Source of the DNA: Nectonema munidae
Lineage: Eukaryota > Nematomorpha > Nectonematoida > Nectonematidae
DNA: 64,000 nucleotides
Reading direction: 5' to 3'
Assembly: GCA_030549495.1 (NCBI GenBank)
Contig: JAUIRK010001009.1
Coordinates: forward strand, 186,001 to 250,000
A program made the translations under genes and the position numbers. Below are positions 9,901 to 19,304 of the stretch, piece after piece. The notes beneath the pieces are model-generated. The model was not told where the DNA came from and did not search any database. It saw only the letters and a list, made by a program, of their open reading frames with translations. Numbering within the stretch: the first letter of the stretch is position 1; each line of letters opens with the position of its first letter.

Positions 9901-12615
9901 GATGCTGCCAATCATTTGCGACATGAATTTTTGATATCAAAAAAAGAGTAATTCATGAAATCATTTTATTAAATATAATATTTTGGCTATACCAAAGAGT
10001 CAATAATGTATGCTATCCTAAAATATGAAAAGTTTCTTGGTGCGCTGCAATCATTTATTTTATATGCTTTCTTTAGTAACCGATTTTAAACCAATGTTCG
10101 AAAAGGGAACCCAGAGGAATTCGTATTTTCAACGAAATTAAATAGGAATAAAGTAGTCTGTTTTCTTTGGTCGTAAGTGGGCTAAGTCAACAATACACTT
10201 ATTTAATATACTTTTCTACTATTTGTTGCGCTCTCTGTAGATAAAACTAAATGTAGCCGCTCTCTTCTATTCGTGCACAAGTTTATTTTGAATATGGAGA
10301 GATTATTATTATTATAAGAATTCATATTTTAGCGTGGTGATGCTTCAGAAATTGTTTTCTCTGTGGTTTCCTGATAATTCAACTTTTAATCCACACCAAA
10401 GTATTGACAGTGATAAAGAAATTAACTTATATAACGTAAGAAGTTTTTTAGATTTTATTTTCAACTAAGATTGCTAATTTTTTTGCAAAGAATAATTGTG
10501 ATGACTCCCTATCTATGAATTCAGATATTTTTATGCCAGATTTTTTCGGAACCTCCGATATTTTATCTTCTGAAAAGTGGAATACTGTATTTTTTGGAGT
10601 ATATACTCTTGTGTAAATGTGTGTTAACGCAACCTTTTTAGTTGCTCTCTAGTCTTCCTAATCGCATAATTGGCATGAATTGTATCCTAGCATTCAGCAC
10701 ATCGATTAACGGCTTCAGTCTCTCCAGCCTCTATCGAAAGTGTTCGTTCATCGATAAAAACGCTATTGTGTTGCTCATCGTTCAAGATGTGCATGATCAA
10801 GTTTTTCGCTTACATTTTCGCATCATCATCTTCATTAGCTTGGCGTCTTTTAGGTGTTTGGTGTGGCGAGCTCATGTCCATTCATTCCTTCTGACCACTT
10901 TTATGGCACAGGAGAATCCTTTCTCTTCACCTTTTATCCTTCCTTCAAGGTTTTTACTTTAGCATCCCTATGATTCTAAGAAAAGTATATCCTCCGAAGG
11001 GTTTAAATGCTCTCATTTCTTTCCTGAAAACAAACAACTCCAGGATGTAATGTGATAAGTGTTCCATTTCCAGTAAATGACAGCGATTTCCTAAATAACT
11101 TTTTGTGTAGAGTTGCTGTCAGCGCTTAAGTTTTTATGAAGCAGTAACGTACTCCGAATATTTAAAAATCCTTAACAGGAAAAGGTATGATCAATTACAC
11201 TTTGTTTTCGAACATTTGCAACGCTTCGGCCTGAAAATTTTAACGAAGTAACATTTTAATTAGAAAAATTCTTTGGTCTTAAAAGATAATGGTGCTAATA
11301 TCTTTTCAAACTTTGATAAAATGCTCACAAAACATAGTGCTCTGTTTTTCGTTTTGAAACGTTATTTACTTACGTCTTTTCGTATTTTATACCAAATTGC
11401 GTTGAATTATTCTGCTCTGTCATAAATGATTAATCATTAATTGTCCATGTTCATGGACAGTATTGCAAAATCATGGAACGAAAGATATTTTAATTGTTTC
11501 TAGTTCTTTTTTTATTCGTAGACGTACAATTGGACTGCTCAAAATAACTTCTTTATTGAAGGAAGTGCTTCGTGTTTAGCAATTGGATCAGGACAGTATG
11601 ATAACTTTTGCATAAATAGAATGTTTTAAATTTTTAAGAATCAAAAATTGCTGATGCAATAAAGTTAATTAGTGCGAACGTACAGTTTTGTGTCAAATTT
11701 TTTGTTTAATAAAAAGACAAGTATTGGCCAATCAAAATAATAAATTGAAAATGTTTGCTTCATCAAGCTATAGTGTGCTCTAAGATATAAATGTTTAAAA
11801 TCCTAGGGGCACAAGTTAAACCGGAGGCGAAATGCCCTTTGCCTTCCTCCAATAATTTTCGCGTGTAGCAAATGTAGCTCTATCTGCTATCTTCATAAAA
11901 AATATTTCGTCTCTGAATTCATCGCTTAGATTAGGTCATAAAATTCATGATCACTCCATAGTTATCGATTAATTTTTTTTAATATATACAATTTTATTCT
12001 TTGCTTAAATTTTTTTATCTTATATTACAAAAGAATTAATCATTTATGGGTGAGGAAGCTTTCTAATATGAAATCAGGTATTATACTTCTAGTATACTTC
12101 ATATTTTTGAAAAATTAAAAAATATTTTTTGGAAAGGTATTTTTCTTTTCTTCCATTTATGAGAAATAATCGCTAATTTAATAAATATTGACAATTTTTC
12201 ATTTTGACTCTTATTTTCATTTATTATGAAACAAATATTCCGTCATCCCAATGGCGTGTTTACATACATCTTTCAAAAGAACTCTTTATATCTTGCACAT
12301 AACTTTAAGGCAAAGAATTTATTCGCAAAAAGCTTTGAGAAAATTGCTAATTTCGATGTTACAGTTTTGACTATTATACTTTTGCTTATAAAAAATTCAG
12401 AATTTAGGTATAAGGTTAAACTTTTTTGTTAATGAACTTTTTTTAGGGGTCAGTTTGGTCTTTGGCTTGATTGTGATTTGTACAGGGGAAGAAGCCACTC
12501 TTGTCTGACATATGGAAATGATCCGCTGAGTGAAGAGGAAGATTTTATCATCAAAGAAGTGGAGGTTTGGTTCTTTGGCTCAGAAAAAGAAAATTTGTCC
12601 GAGTTGAAAACCTAA
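803..12615 (+). CDS. OXR1/NCOA7-like TLDc protein gene (11 visible exons)
   Basis: Homologue of the oxidation-resistance family (OXR1, NCOA7, fly mustard), whose TLDc proteins protect against oxidative stress and regulate the V-ATPase. Visible exons are 803-910, 969-1052, 8515-8669, 9724-9767, 9821-9947, 10333-10435, 10491-10586, 10642-10800, 10854-10949, 11522-11595 and 12447-12615. They total 1215 nt (404 residues and a stop) and every junction keeps phase. Domain order matches the family: LysM (SDTLESVALKFNTTPSNLI), part of GRAM (GILLITPNVLMFEP), the linker motif LFSLWFPD, then a complete TLDc with FYGTGESFLFTF, FGLWLDCDLYRGRSHSC and EVEVWFFG. The 5' end and the first strands of GRAM were not found and may lie in the 7.5-kb intron or outside the window. 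Four introns are only 53-55 bp. The assignment rests on remembered family sequence, not a search; the TLDc part is the most certain. Confidence 0.9.
969..1052 (+). CDS. OXR1-like exon: end of LysM
   Basis: Starts after CAATTCAG and reads KVYVPCKRSENLIEEAKPNE and onward for 28 codons to the donor GTACAC at 1053. KVYVP is the usual close of the OXR1 LysM (compare VLYVP). The exon keeps phase 0 on both sides. Confidence 0.8.
2107..2180 (+). mobile_element. hAT-like terminal fragment
   Basis: Begins CAGAGGTGTCAAGCAC and continues with a degenerate 'gcggctct...gaggcggcc' stretch. This resembles the common animal hAT end of the CAGAGGTGTCAAAC...GGCCCG type. No partner end or 8-bp duplication was found, so it is a relic at best. 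Confidence 0.35.
3265..3376. mobile_element. Short piggyBac-like MITE (copy 1)
   Basis: TTAA at 3261-3264 is followed by CCCCTTGATGGCCGGAATTA. The other end reads GTGGTCTTTAAAAGGGG, then AAGTTA, so the right TTAA is degraded. Its termini resemble the copies at 50546, 52588 and 61533, but its interior is more diverged. It lies in the long intron of the OXR1-like gene. Confidence 0.5.
3400..3414. repeat. (CT)n microsatellite
   Basis: A short run of about seven CT units in the long intron of the OXR1-like gene. Confidence 0.8.
4775..4929 (+). repeat. tRNA-derived SINE (copy 1)
   Basis: About 155 bp with a tRNA-like head. There is an A-box-like GGTTGGTTGAGATGATGG and a B-box-like GAATTCGATTCC. 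A tRNA-unrelated body with CATAGTTTGACATAAGCGG follows, then a tail with CACCCACGGTACCTTTAC. It is near-identical along its length to the copy at 54637, so the family is multicopy. It sits in the OXR1-like intron. Confidence 0.85.
6299..6312. repeat. Poly-G tract
   Basis: An uninterrupted run of about 14 G beside the left end of a piggyBac relic. Confidence 0.8.
6318..7768 (+). mobile_element. piggyBac transposon relic in the OXR1-like intron
   Basis: A decayed piggyBac of about 1.45 kb. Fragments in order include APIRNLWEEWE, VTIDEQLKSFKSN, RAKYGLKFWLLCDNETKYV (about 6850-6915), KKLPMIILGYNKTKGSVD (about 7135-7185) and EQMCSNY. All three catalytic-aspartate positions of the DDE_Tnp_1_7 family are recognisable (IDEQ, LLCD, SVDTF). 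A cysteine-bearing tail follows near 7505. The ends share CATTTTRCC... and a subterminal motif, GGGTCGATTTGTACCC on the left and GGGTCCAAATGCACCC on the right. A TTAA follows the right end at 7769. It is broken into several frames. Confidence 0.8.
7773..8514. other. Rest of the long OXR1-like intron
   Basis: AT-rich with no coding signal I can support. A strong GTAAGG donor at 8436 lies 79 bp before the next acceptor and might end an exon with the missing start of GRAM, but the frame that fits carries a stop just upstream, so I did not call it. Confidence 0.4.
8515..8669 (+). CDS. OXR1-like exon: GRAM domain part
   Basis: After CTGCATTTTAG the exon reads KSVLGILLITPNVLMFEP and continues open to CAAG|GTTTCT. 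ITPNVLMFEP is the signature strand pair of the OXR1 GRAM domain (usual form TPN..MFDP). The remainder is diverged and shorter than usual. It ends in phase 2, which the exon at 9724 completes. Confidence 0.8.
9317..9379. other. GC-rich imperfect hairpin in an intron
   Basis: GGGGAGGG near 9318 pairs with CCCTCCCC at 9372-9379, and inside it GTCGTA at 9327 pairs with TACGAC at 9352. It stands out in sequence that is otherwise about 70% AT. It lies between two OXR1-like exons and no element was recognised. Confidence 0.45.
9724..9767 (+). CDS. OXR1-like small linker exon
   Basis: Between the acceptor TTTCAAACAG and the donor GGTAATT. It reads LVSSYGSGRHDESPG and fits both neighbouring phases. 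The linker is poorly conserved in the family, so the support is splice signals and phase only. The frame is also open upstream to about 9661, so a further-upstream acceptor is possible. Confidence 0.55.
9821..9947 (+). CDS. OXR1-like linker exon
   Basis: A 53-bp intron precedes it (acceptor CCTTTTAG). It reads CKQFSSVGEDEIKFRLLSLS and continues to ISKK, with donor GTAATT at 9948. Acidic, family-unspecific linker between GRAM and TLDc; phases match on both sides. Confidence 0.65.
10333..10435 (+). CDS. OXR1-like exon with LFSLWFPD motif
   Basis: Acceptor CATATTTTAG, donor AAC|GTAAG. It reads VVMLQKLFSLWFPDNSTF and matches the conserved pre-TLDc segment of NCOA7/OXR1 (form FF.QW.PD). It takes one base to complete the previous codon and ends in phase 0. 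Confidence 0.8.
10491..10586 (+). CDS. OXR1-like exon before TLDc
   Basis: Between two 55-bp introns. The acceptor is the less usual GCAAAG and the donor is ACT|GTATTT. It reads NNCDDSLSMNSDIFMPDFFG and ends SEKWNT, resembling the NCOA7 segment with 'DNFF...W' just before TLDc. Phase 0 throughout. Confidence 0.75.
10642..10800 (+). CDS. OXR1-like exon: start of TLDc
   Basis: Reads LLSSLPNRIIGMNCILAFST, then INGFSLSSLYRKC and VLLIVQDVHDQ. This is the first third of TLDc (family form LP.R..GY.W.L.FST..HGFSL..LYR). Acceptor TTTTTAG at 10641; the donor GTTTTT follows at 10801, opening a 53-bp intron. Confidence 0.92.
10854..10949 (+). CDS. OXR1-like exon: central TLDc
   Basis: Reads VFGVASSCPFIPSDHFYGTG, then ESFLFTFYPSFK, the most conserved part of TLDc. 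Acceptor CTTTTAG, donor AAG|GTTTTT, phase 0 on both sides. Confidence 0.93.
11442..11459. other. Perfect inverted repeat in OXR1-like intron
   Basis: TGTCCATG-TT-CATGGACA is a perfect 8-bp stem with a 2-base loop. The 14-bp palindrome AATGATTAATCATT lies just upstream, near 11425. Function unknown; may be chance in AT-rich DNA. Confidence 0.5.
11522..11595 (+). CDS. OXR1-like exon: TLDc 'WTG..FFI' segment
   Basis: After TATTCGTAG it reads TYNWTAQNNFFIEGSASCLA and then IGSG, and ends in phase 2 at CA|GTATGA. It corresponds to the family segment F.WTG.N.FFI.GD..SL..GGG, placed correctly between the neighbouring exons. Confidence 0.9.
12447..12615 (+). CDS. OXR1-like last exon: end of TLDc
   Basis: After a TTTTTTTAG acceptor the exon completes Q and reads GQFGLWLDCDLYRGRSHSCL, then the 'LS..EDF' and EVEVWFFGSE segments, ending ELKT and TAA at 12613-12615. 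This is the canonical C-terminus of the family. A polyadenylation signal follows at 12777. Confidence 0.94.
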
Positions 12616-12776
12616 CATCTCTCTTTACTTATTTTTTTACATTCCCTTTATTTAGTTCATAATAAGCGTACTTTAAAATAAGTAATGATAATATATATGA
12701 TGCAACTACTTAAGTCTTCATCATTTTGACACACTATGATTCCTTATTTTTGCTATGTCACCAGATATTTTCTCTT

Positions 12777-12782
12777 AATAAA
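12777..12782 (+). promoter_or_regulatory. Putative polyadenylation signal (OXR1-like)
   Basis: AATAAA about 160 bp after the stop codon of the OXR1-like gene; position is plausible for a 3' UTR, but such hexamers are frequent in AT-rich DNA. Confidence 0.45.
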
Positions 12783-13045
12783 TACATTATTATCATGAAT
12801 AATGGCTGCCTTCATTTATCTTGAAATTTTCACCTAACAAGCCCACTCTTATTCTAACTTTTCAAAATTAAATAGCATGCTACTATCGCAGAGTTTACAC
12901 CCTTTTTTTACTTAGTAATACTCAGTACAAAAAGTATATACGTTTTATAATATTCATCAAATCATTAACTTTATTTGAAGAATAAGGCCTTGTAAGTATA
13001 AAATATTTCATTTGAATCCTTTTTCATCTTCTTCGATTTCCTACT

Positions 13046-14782
13046 TGTAAAACTTCTCTAAACATCCGGCAACCGGTGGGACAAAGAAAAACGGCCTGTT
13101 TAGTGAAAATATTGTTCAAAATTACTCTACCTGTCAACATTTATTTTATCTTTTTTTATCAGTGATTTCCGAAATTATATAATGTTTGTTTTTTTTTAAA
13201 CTTTTTTTAAATAATGAGTTTTTTTATGTGCGTAATCATAGACTGAATTTTTTATAAAACGACACTGACAGTATCATTTTTGTAAAAGAGTTTCTTTTAG
13301 TGATAATAACCTTGCTGTTTTATCTGCCTGCTCGCTTTTGTAGTCATCATAGCTTTCAAAATGGCTGCCGATGAGATTTTCCTTCAGTAAGGAATCTATC
13401 ATCAAATCAAAGTTTGAGTCTGCATTGCCTATTTTCATCACTTCAGCCAGTTCGTTAAGTTTAAAGATGATCGTTGTCTCTAAATTATTATTATTCAAGT
13501 TCATAGGTAAAAATCCAACTAAAGCAAAAGATTTTTCAATGGTAGTTTTCTTCGCTGTGTGTCAAGCTCAAATTATCCAGTGAACTGATTCGACAAGAGC
13601 GATCTGGCGACAAAGTTCTGCATCTGAATTTGCATTGACGATTTTAGTAAGAATCGAAGTAATCATTGATTTTAGATTACAAGCTATAAATGATCTGATT
13701 ATTCTAGGCAAGTGGTTGAAGTAGAGAGGTAATATTGGGGGGGCGCAATTTTGCTGAGCCGAACATCTTGTGTGTAGGAAAAAGGATTGTCAAGAAACAT
13801 TAGAATATGAATTTCCATGGCAGTGTTTACTGTGTGTATCCACTCTGTGAATAGATTTGCCATGACCTAAGCTTTTTTATTTGCGTGAATGATGACGGGT
13901 AAGGCACTCCTGTTAACATTTTTAAACAACGTGGATTGAATTCTTTTAAAAATGAATTTAAATAAAATTGTACTTTACCTATTGCCAATGGTTTAAGTTT
14001 TTTCCGTGTTTACACGCCAACATTACTGTAACTCTTTCTTTTGCACCTTTACCGAAGTATAAAGAATTATAAAGAATAAACCAGTCTCATCACAGTCAAA
14101 TATGTCATTGAGTGAGCAGTTTTTGGTAATTTCAGGGAGAAAAATTTTTAAGTTGGTTACTGTGTCTGTATCCACGCTGTTATTTTTTCTACAGACTTTA
14201 TTTGCATTGACAGTATAACGGATGCGCCTTCTCTCCAACCAACAATTTGATGCTTTGAATTCGCGTATTTTAAGTTTAGTTGCAAGCATAGGTGCTTTTT
14301 CTTGGAGAATAGATCCAGAGATAGGTATTTTGAACAAGCAGTGCTAAACCACTTTCATACTACACCATTTTTATCAAAAAATTACAGTTTGTATTAAATC
14401 TTCGTTCAATTCAATTTTTGCATTCCTTTCATACTGCTGTAAGTAAATGTTTTTTTGTGATTTACCAATATTATAATAAGCTGTCTTTGTGATAGTTCAG
14501 AAAAAGCATCCGTGTCGTAATTAGATTAGTTCTTGGCATTCACGTTTTTTGAAATAGGCATAGCTAAAAAAGCTAAAAGTATTTACTTCATCTTAAATTA
14601 TGCAGATGAAAAATATTGGGGCGGATATAATGAGTTGTCAATTCTTAATACTGCATACGCATATTCAAAAAAGTAGCGATGCGCGCTTAAAATGGTGGCC
14701 GAATAATGAGAATAATTTGCTTAAAAATTGACATCTAGCGGCCTAGACATTTTAAAACTGCCGGTTTAGAGAAGTTTTACTG
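13046..14782 (-). mobile_element. Tigger/pogo DNA transposon, internally deleted
   Basis: About 1.74 kb. The left end reads TGTAAAACTTCTCTAAAC. The right end, on the minus strand, reads CAGTAAAACTTCTCTAAACC followed by GGCAG. A TA follows the right end as expected for pogo/Tc1 elements. The transposase remnants inside run on the minus strand. The shared CAGTAAAAC ends link it to the elements at 36602, 36854 and 47696. Confidence 0.85.
13274..14337 (-). pseudogene. Tigger transposase remnant (CENP-B HTH, DDE lost)
   Basis: The N-terminal part (14337-14023) contains the CENP-B-like segment ISGSILQEKAPMLATKLKIR, FKASNCWLERR and the first catalytic aspartate in IFDCDETGLFF. Most of the DDE core, including the expected DNAPSH-like and MDQG motifs, is missing. 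The C-terminal third follows (about 13730-13580, ILTKIVNANSDAELCRQIAL and ESVHW), then the tail to 13274. It cannot encode an active transposase. Related to the better-preserved copy at 48.2-49.4 kb. Confidence 0.85.
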
Positions 14783-14785
14783 TAT

Positions 14786-15800
14786 ATGACAATTTTACGT
14801 TAAATTCATCACTTCTAAATTAAATATGAATAATAAATAAATATTTGAGGCATTTTAATTTCAAGTTATGTTTTTTCTCAATCTCTGAAATTTAAAAAAC
14901 GCATGCTCTTAAATTTAGAGGAAGTTTGTAATAAAAGACATTCCCTATCCAAATTTTTTTAAAAGTAATTAATAACTAGATTTGTCCATTTGGGGGAAAG
15001 TTTTGTGTATGCTCCTGGTTTGGTCCTTGGGACCAAATTACCCCATCTACCCTCGAAATATTGATAAAAATATTAAAAGGGAAAAGAACATCAATTGAGT
15101 CATATGAGAAAGAATTTTTAGAGTGTTCTCATAAAGTTTACTTTTTATTAACTTCATGGGACCGAGCACAGACCCATCTTTTTTAGAAAAATTACCCTGA
15201 ATTTTCGTTTTTTTAGAAATTTTTTGCTTCATGGGGAAGAATTTTATAAAAGGCGGAAAAGTGTAATATATTTGTAACTTTGCTACATGCATATTTTTGA
15301 TCTAAGGCTATTTCGAAGATGATAAAATTTCTTGAATTTTTGAACTATCTAAAATAACCCAAATCGAACTTAGAAAGGTGTGACATCTTTTTTTTGAGTT
15401 TTCTATGGATAGGTACCTAAAAGTTGAAAATTGTCAATCACCTCGAAATTTTGACTGTGTATTCTGTAGAGTTTGCAGAGCGTTATTTATGTGATTGCAA
15501 TTGTATCAAATGCCAGGGCCGATGGCTTTTAAAAAAAAACTCCGTTTATTATAACTCAGGTACAATGTTTTTGATATTTGCCAAGATATATCAGAGCGAA
15601 AGTAAAAAAGTTGTGTACAATTTATAGTATTTTAACCCTTTGAATTAAAAAATCATTTATTAAATTTCATTCGTAATTTTAAAGTAAGCGGATCAAGTCT
15701 TGAATAGACTTGGTTCTCTCTTGAATAGTAAAAACATTTTGCATCATGGCTTTTGCCTGTAGAGAAATTTTAGACATGCCAAAAGTCGAGGTTTTCAAGT
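14786..15800. other. No gene seen
   Basis: AT-rich sequence with short spurious reading frames only; no family, exon pattern or repeat was recognised. Confidence 0.5.
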
Positions 15801-15809
15801 GGTTTGGCA

Positions 15810-16355
15810 CGACGCCTTCACCTAAAAAATGCCGAAATATTGAAATGAAACTAGCATGGCCGATTTAGAATAACATAAATTTCATGTAAAATTTGAATGA
15901 ATGTTTTTGGAGACAATTTTTAGAAGTAAACCGCAAATTTGATTAACACTTAAAAGTATTTTCACCTCCTAAATGTAAAAAATGAGTCCAGAAATGAAAC
16001 CAACATGGCTTATATAGTATAAAAACATATTTTATGTAAAATTTGAAGGAATTTTATTAGATATATTTCTGATTAATCAAAATTTAATTGACATTTTCTA
16101 AAAAGTAGCCATGATTTTTGAAAAAATTAAATATATAAACTGTTATGCGTTCAAAACTGTATATAATTATAAATTTTCAAGGTAGTATATAATATTGGAC
16201 CTTTAGTTATAAGGTTAACTACAGATAATGTAAAAATTTTGCTGAAAATTTTTGATTTTGATTGACAGTTTTGGACATGAAAGGGTCATTCAACTACAAT
16301 GAAAATGGTTTCAAAAGATGCAGCTAGCGATTTTAGGGAAAGTCACAATTTGAAG
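15810..16355 (+). repeat. Dispersed repeat A with internal ~140-bp units (copy 1)
   Basis: Two units start near 15839 and 15993 with GAAATGAAACTAGCATGG and its variant. They are followed by a unit-free end containing 'gacatgaaagggtcattcaacta' (in part) and GCAGCTAGCGATTTTAGG. The same units and the same end occur at 27090-28480 in the same order and orientation. Non-coding. Could be a satellite-bearing MITE or Helitron-like element; termini not resolved. Confidence 0.7.
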
Positions 16356-16697
16356 GGATATGATTCAGCCAATTTTGTACAATTAATTTTTTAGTGAAGG
16401 GGGATATCTGAAGCAGTTTTCCGGTAAGCCAAAATTACCTTAAATGAAAAATTAATGGGCCAGAAGTTTCCTTGGGGAGAAATTTTAGGGTGAAGTTAAG
16501 AGGGGTGGAATTTACGGGTCTCTGTTGAAGAGAGCGTCTTGCCTTCAAGAGATATTACGCAGCCACCAACAGACAGTCGACAACAAAGAAACTTTAGTTC
16601 AGCAAGTTTCAGCAAACAAAAACTTTAGTCATAAATAATGAATTAGACTATATGGTTATTACATTTTTTCTCTTAAAAAAATTCAATTACTGTATAC

Positions 16698-16946
16698 CAG
16701 TGGCGGATCCAGAAATTTCTTATAGGGGAGGGGGGGGGGCGAAATCTATTTAAATTTTTTGCAATTTTGCTAAAAGACTTCAGAGAATACGACAGCTGTA
16801 TTATGTCTTTTAGAATTCGACTTGTCATATCGTTGATATAAACGTAATCAACTACCAACAAGTATTGTTTTAGGAAAAAGCAAAATTAGTAAGGGTAATT
16901 TTCAAAGCCATTTTTCATAGGGGGGCCTAGGCCCATGAGGCCACTG
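16698..16946. mobile_element. hAT MITE with perfect 8-bp duplication
   Basis: A 249-bp element with ends CAGTGGCGGATCC on the left and CAGTGGCCTCATGG on the right (minus strand). It is flanked by CTGTATAC at 16690-16697 and again at 16947-16954. An 8-bp target duplication and CAGTGG ends are diagnostic of hAT. A run of ten G lies near the left end. It contains no transposase. Confidence 0.88.
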
Positions 16947-16954
16947 CTGTATAC

Positions 16955-18180
16955 GATAAAAAAGAATTACAGGTGGAATCGGCTTTGCAGGTAAACGCGC
17001 TAAAAACTAGCACGCGTTTTATCCTGTACCTAGATAAGTTTTTGTGTGGCCTAACGTGAATGCGGGTAAAGAAGGCAGGAATCTAGTGCGCATCCCTCAT
17101 CTTTGGCAGTATTCATAAGAAAAATATGAATACATTAATGTCACAATATGAAATTCAAGAATTTGCATTCCTTCCGAAGCCTCTGGATACTCACATAACA
17201 GGTAGATCGATCAAGAGACTTTGAACCATATTAAATGAATTTAAATATTCTTAAATCAATATTTTAATCGGCATGGAGGTCGCTTCAATTTCTGATAGAA
17301 ACAACAACGTGGTCAGTGAAGTAAATTGCGAAGAAGGAAAATCTAACTGATGGTTCATCACTACTGCTATGAGAAATAAGGATTTAACTCTCTACTAGAG
17401 GAATTGTAGTGACTTCCTTTTTTGACTTAACGCATTTCATAAAAAAATTATAGCAAACTTTTTTAAATTATATTTATTTTTGCAATTAATTAACATTATT
17501 TGGGGCTATGTAAATGCGTTATACTGCGGTCTGGCGACGGGACTTCTTTTTACACGAAAAAGACTAAACTGAAAGGCTTGAGAACTGCCGTATCAACTTT
17601 TAACAAAATGTTTCAAAAAAAATCTGAATTCCTTACCCTCAAAATTGAAACTGTTAAAGAACTGCAAAGATTTCCAAACAAAAAATAAATAAATACCTTC
17701 AGCAGTGTTTTTGAGTCGAGAACTTGAATTAATAAGGCACAGCTCTTGTTGCAAATATTCATGAGCATAATAATACAGCGATACCTTCAAATCATTGATT
17801 GGAAAAAAATTAAATTTGATTAAGTTGAAAATTTTAATTAAATTTTTTCTAAATCAAAAAAATATTTGAAATCAATTAAAGTTTAATTAGTTTTTATTGA
17901 AACTAGAGGTTTAAACTTTTTTATTATGAGTAAATTTTTTCTTCTTTAAATGTAATCTATCATTGTCATTATCGAAAGGAAAAATAATCGCCGAAATTTG
18001 AAAAACATCAATGGTCCATTGCGAGTAACTTTTTTCTATCGCTGATGAAAAATCGTATCGCGTGTGCAACACAAAAAAGTACAAGAGTCGCCATTTTTAA
18101 ATGCAAACATGGTAAATCCATTTTTTTTGATTTGTTGAATTAGGCATGTTTTTTGCAGAATTGTCACTATAAAATACAAT
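16955..18180. other. No gene seen
   Basis: AT-rich; several short open frames but none with recognisable motifs or convincing splice context. Confidence 0.45.
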
Positions 18181-18187
18181 ATCATAA

Positions 18188-18720
18188 CCTGTACGGTTGA
18201 ACGCGGGTAGACAACTTAAGTGTCATCTCCAACATGTATACCACGATGGTTTCTATTCCATGTACAAATGACTAGGGAGACGATGTTTAACTTTCTGTTC
18301 ATATTTTGCTAGATGTAAGGTTTGATATACCTCATTCGGGGAGACGATGCTACATGAGTTATTTTAAATAATATATTTGTCAAAGAATCGAAAAATATTC
18401 AGCTATCTGTTCATATTTTGCTAGATGTAGATTTGATATACCTCATACGATGTTATAAAAGTTATTCCCTATATTTTTACAATTTGCATTATGTTAAATA
18501 TTATATTTGTCAAATAATCAAAATAAAATTCTCTAATCAAAGAATCGAAAAATGTTCAAATCAAAAAATATTTATTCTTTTTAAATATATCCTTGGTTCC
18601 CGTTACTTTTAGAATAGAAAGATAAACCGAGTCTCTAATGATTTTTATCAAGTCATGCATATCCGAAACTAAAAGTAACTGGAGCCAACGATATATTTAA
18701 AACGAATAACCCTTACTCAC
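18188..18720 (+). repeat. Foldback repeat B (copy 1)
   Basis: Starts with CCTGTACGGTTGAACGCGGG and carries CATATTTTGCTAGATGTAAG twice (near 18300 and 18413), so it has an internal duplication. An inverted pair follows: ATATATCCTTGGTTCCCGTT (near 18585) against AACTGGAGCCAACGATATAT (near 18677). It is related to 35872-36603, where the outer arms lie as an inverted repeat. Probably a MITE or foldback element of unknown superfamily. Confidence 0.7.
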
Positions 18721-19010
18721 AAACTATTTGATACAAATTTTTCTTATATATAAATTAATATATAGTCATAAGAAACACATAATCCATTCGCAAATCAGGT
18801 TTTGATATAAGAATGAGCCGAATAATAATATATAAGAATTTACTGATATTCTTCAAGACTTTGTAAATATTTTTTTTTTATTTATTCATTACAAACTGCC
18901 TTGATAACGTTGTGTACGTCAACGAGATATAATCAAGAGATGATTACTTTTTCGCATATGTTCCTTGAATCAATTAAAGATGTGTTCCATACATTTCTAA
19001 GAAAAAACAT

Positions 19011-19301
19011 TTGAGAACGTTGAACCTACAAGAGTGTGAATCTAGGACTCTCTTTTCAAGTTGTTCATCTTTAGTAGCATATATCCCTAGAAAGCATGCG
19101 AAAAGAAATTTCAAAGCAGTTTTGATGATGAGTAACCAACATTTTAGAGAGATGGAACTAATAGGATCTAAACGATTACCTGAATCTATTGATACATATA
19201 ATAGCGTAAAATCAGGGGTTGATAAAGCTAACCAAATGCTAAGAAAGTATACTACCTATAGAACATCTAGACGATGGCCTATGGTTATTTGGTCAAGCTG
19301 A
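19011..19301 (+). pseudogene. piggyBac transposase C-terminal fragment
   Basis: Reads SSLVAYIPRKHAKRNFKAVL, then TYNSVKSGVDKANQMLRKYT and RTSRRWPMVIW. These match the DDE_Tnp_1_7 C-terminal part (family form VSY.PKK...V.LLS, YN.TKGGVD..DQM...Y..KR.T.RWP). The third catalytic aspartate (SGVD) is present. Everything N-terminal is missing. The LINE begins at its right edge. Confidence 0.85.
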
Positions 19302-19304
19302 AGA

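Noticed and set aside
12226-12432. A 68-codon open frame between OXR1-like exons
   Set aside because: Lies entirely in the intron 11596-12446 and shows no family similarity.
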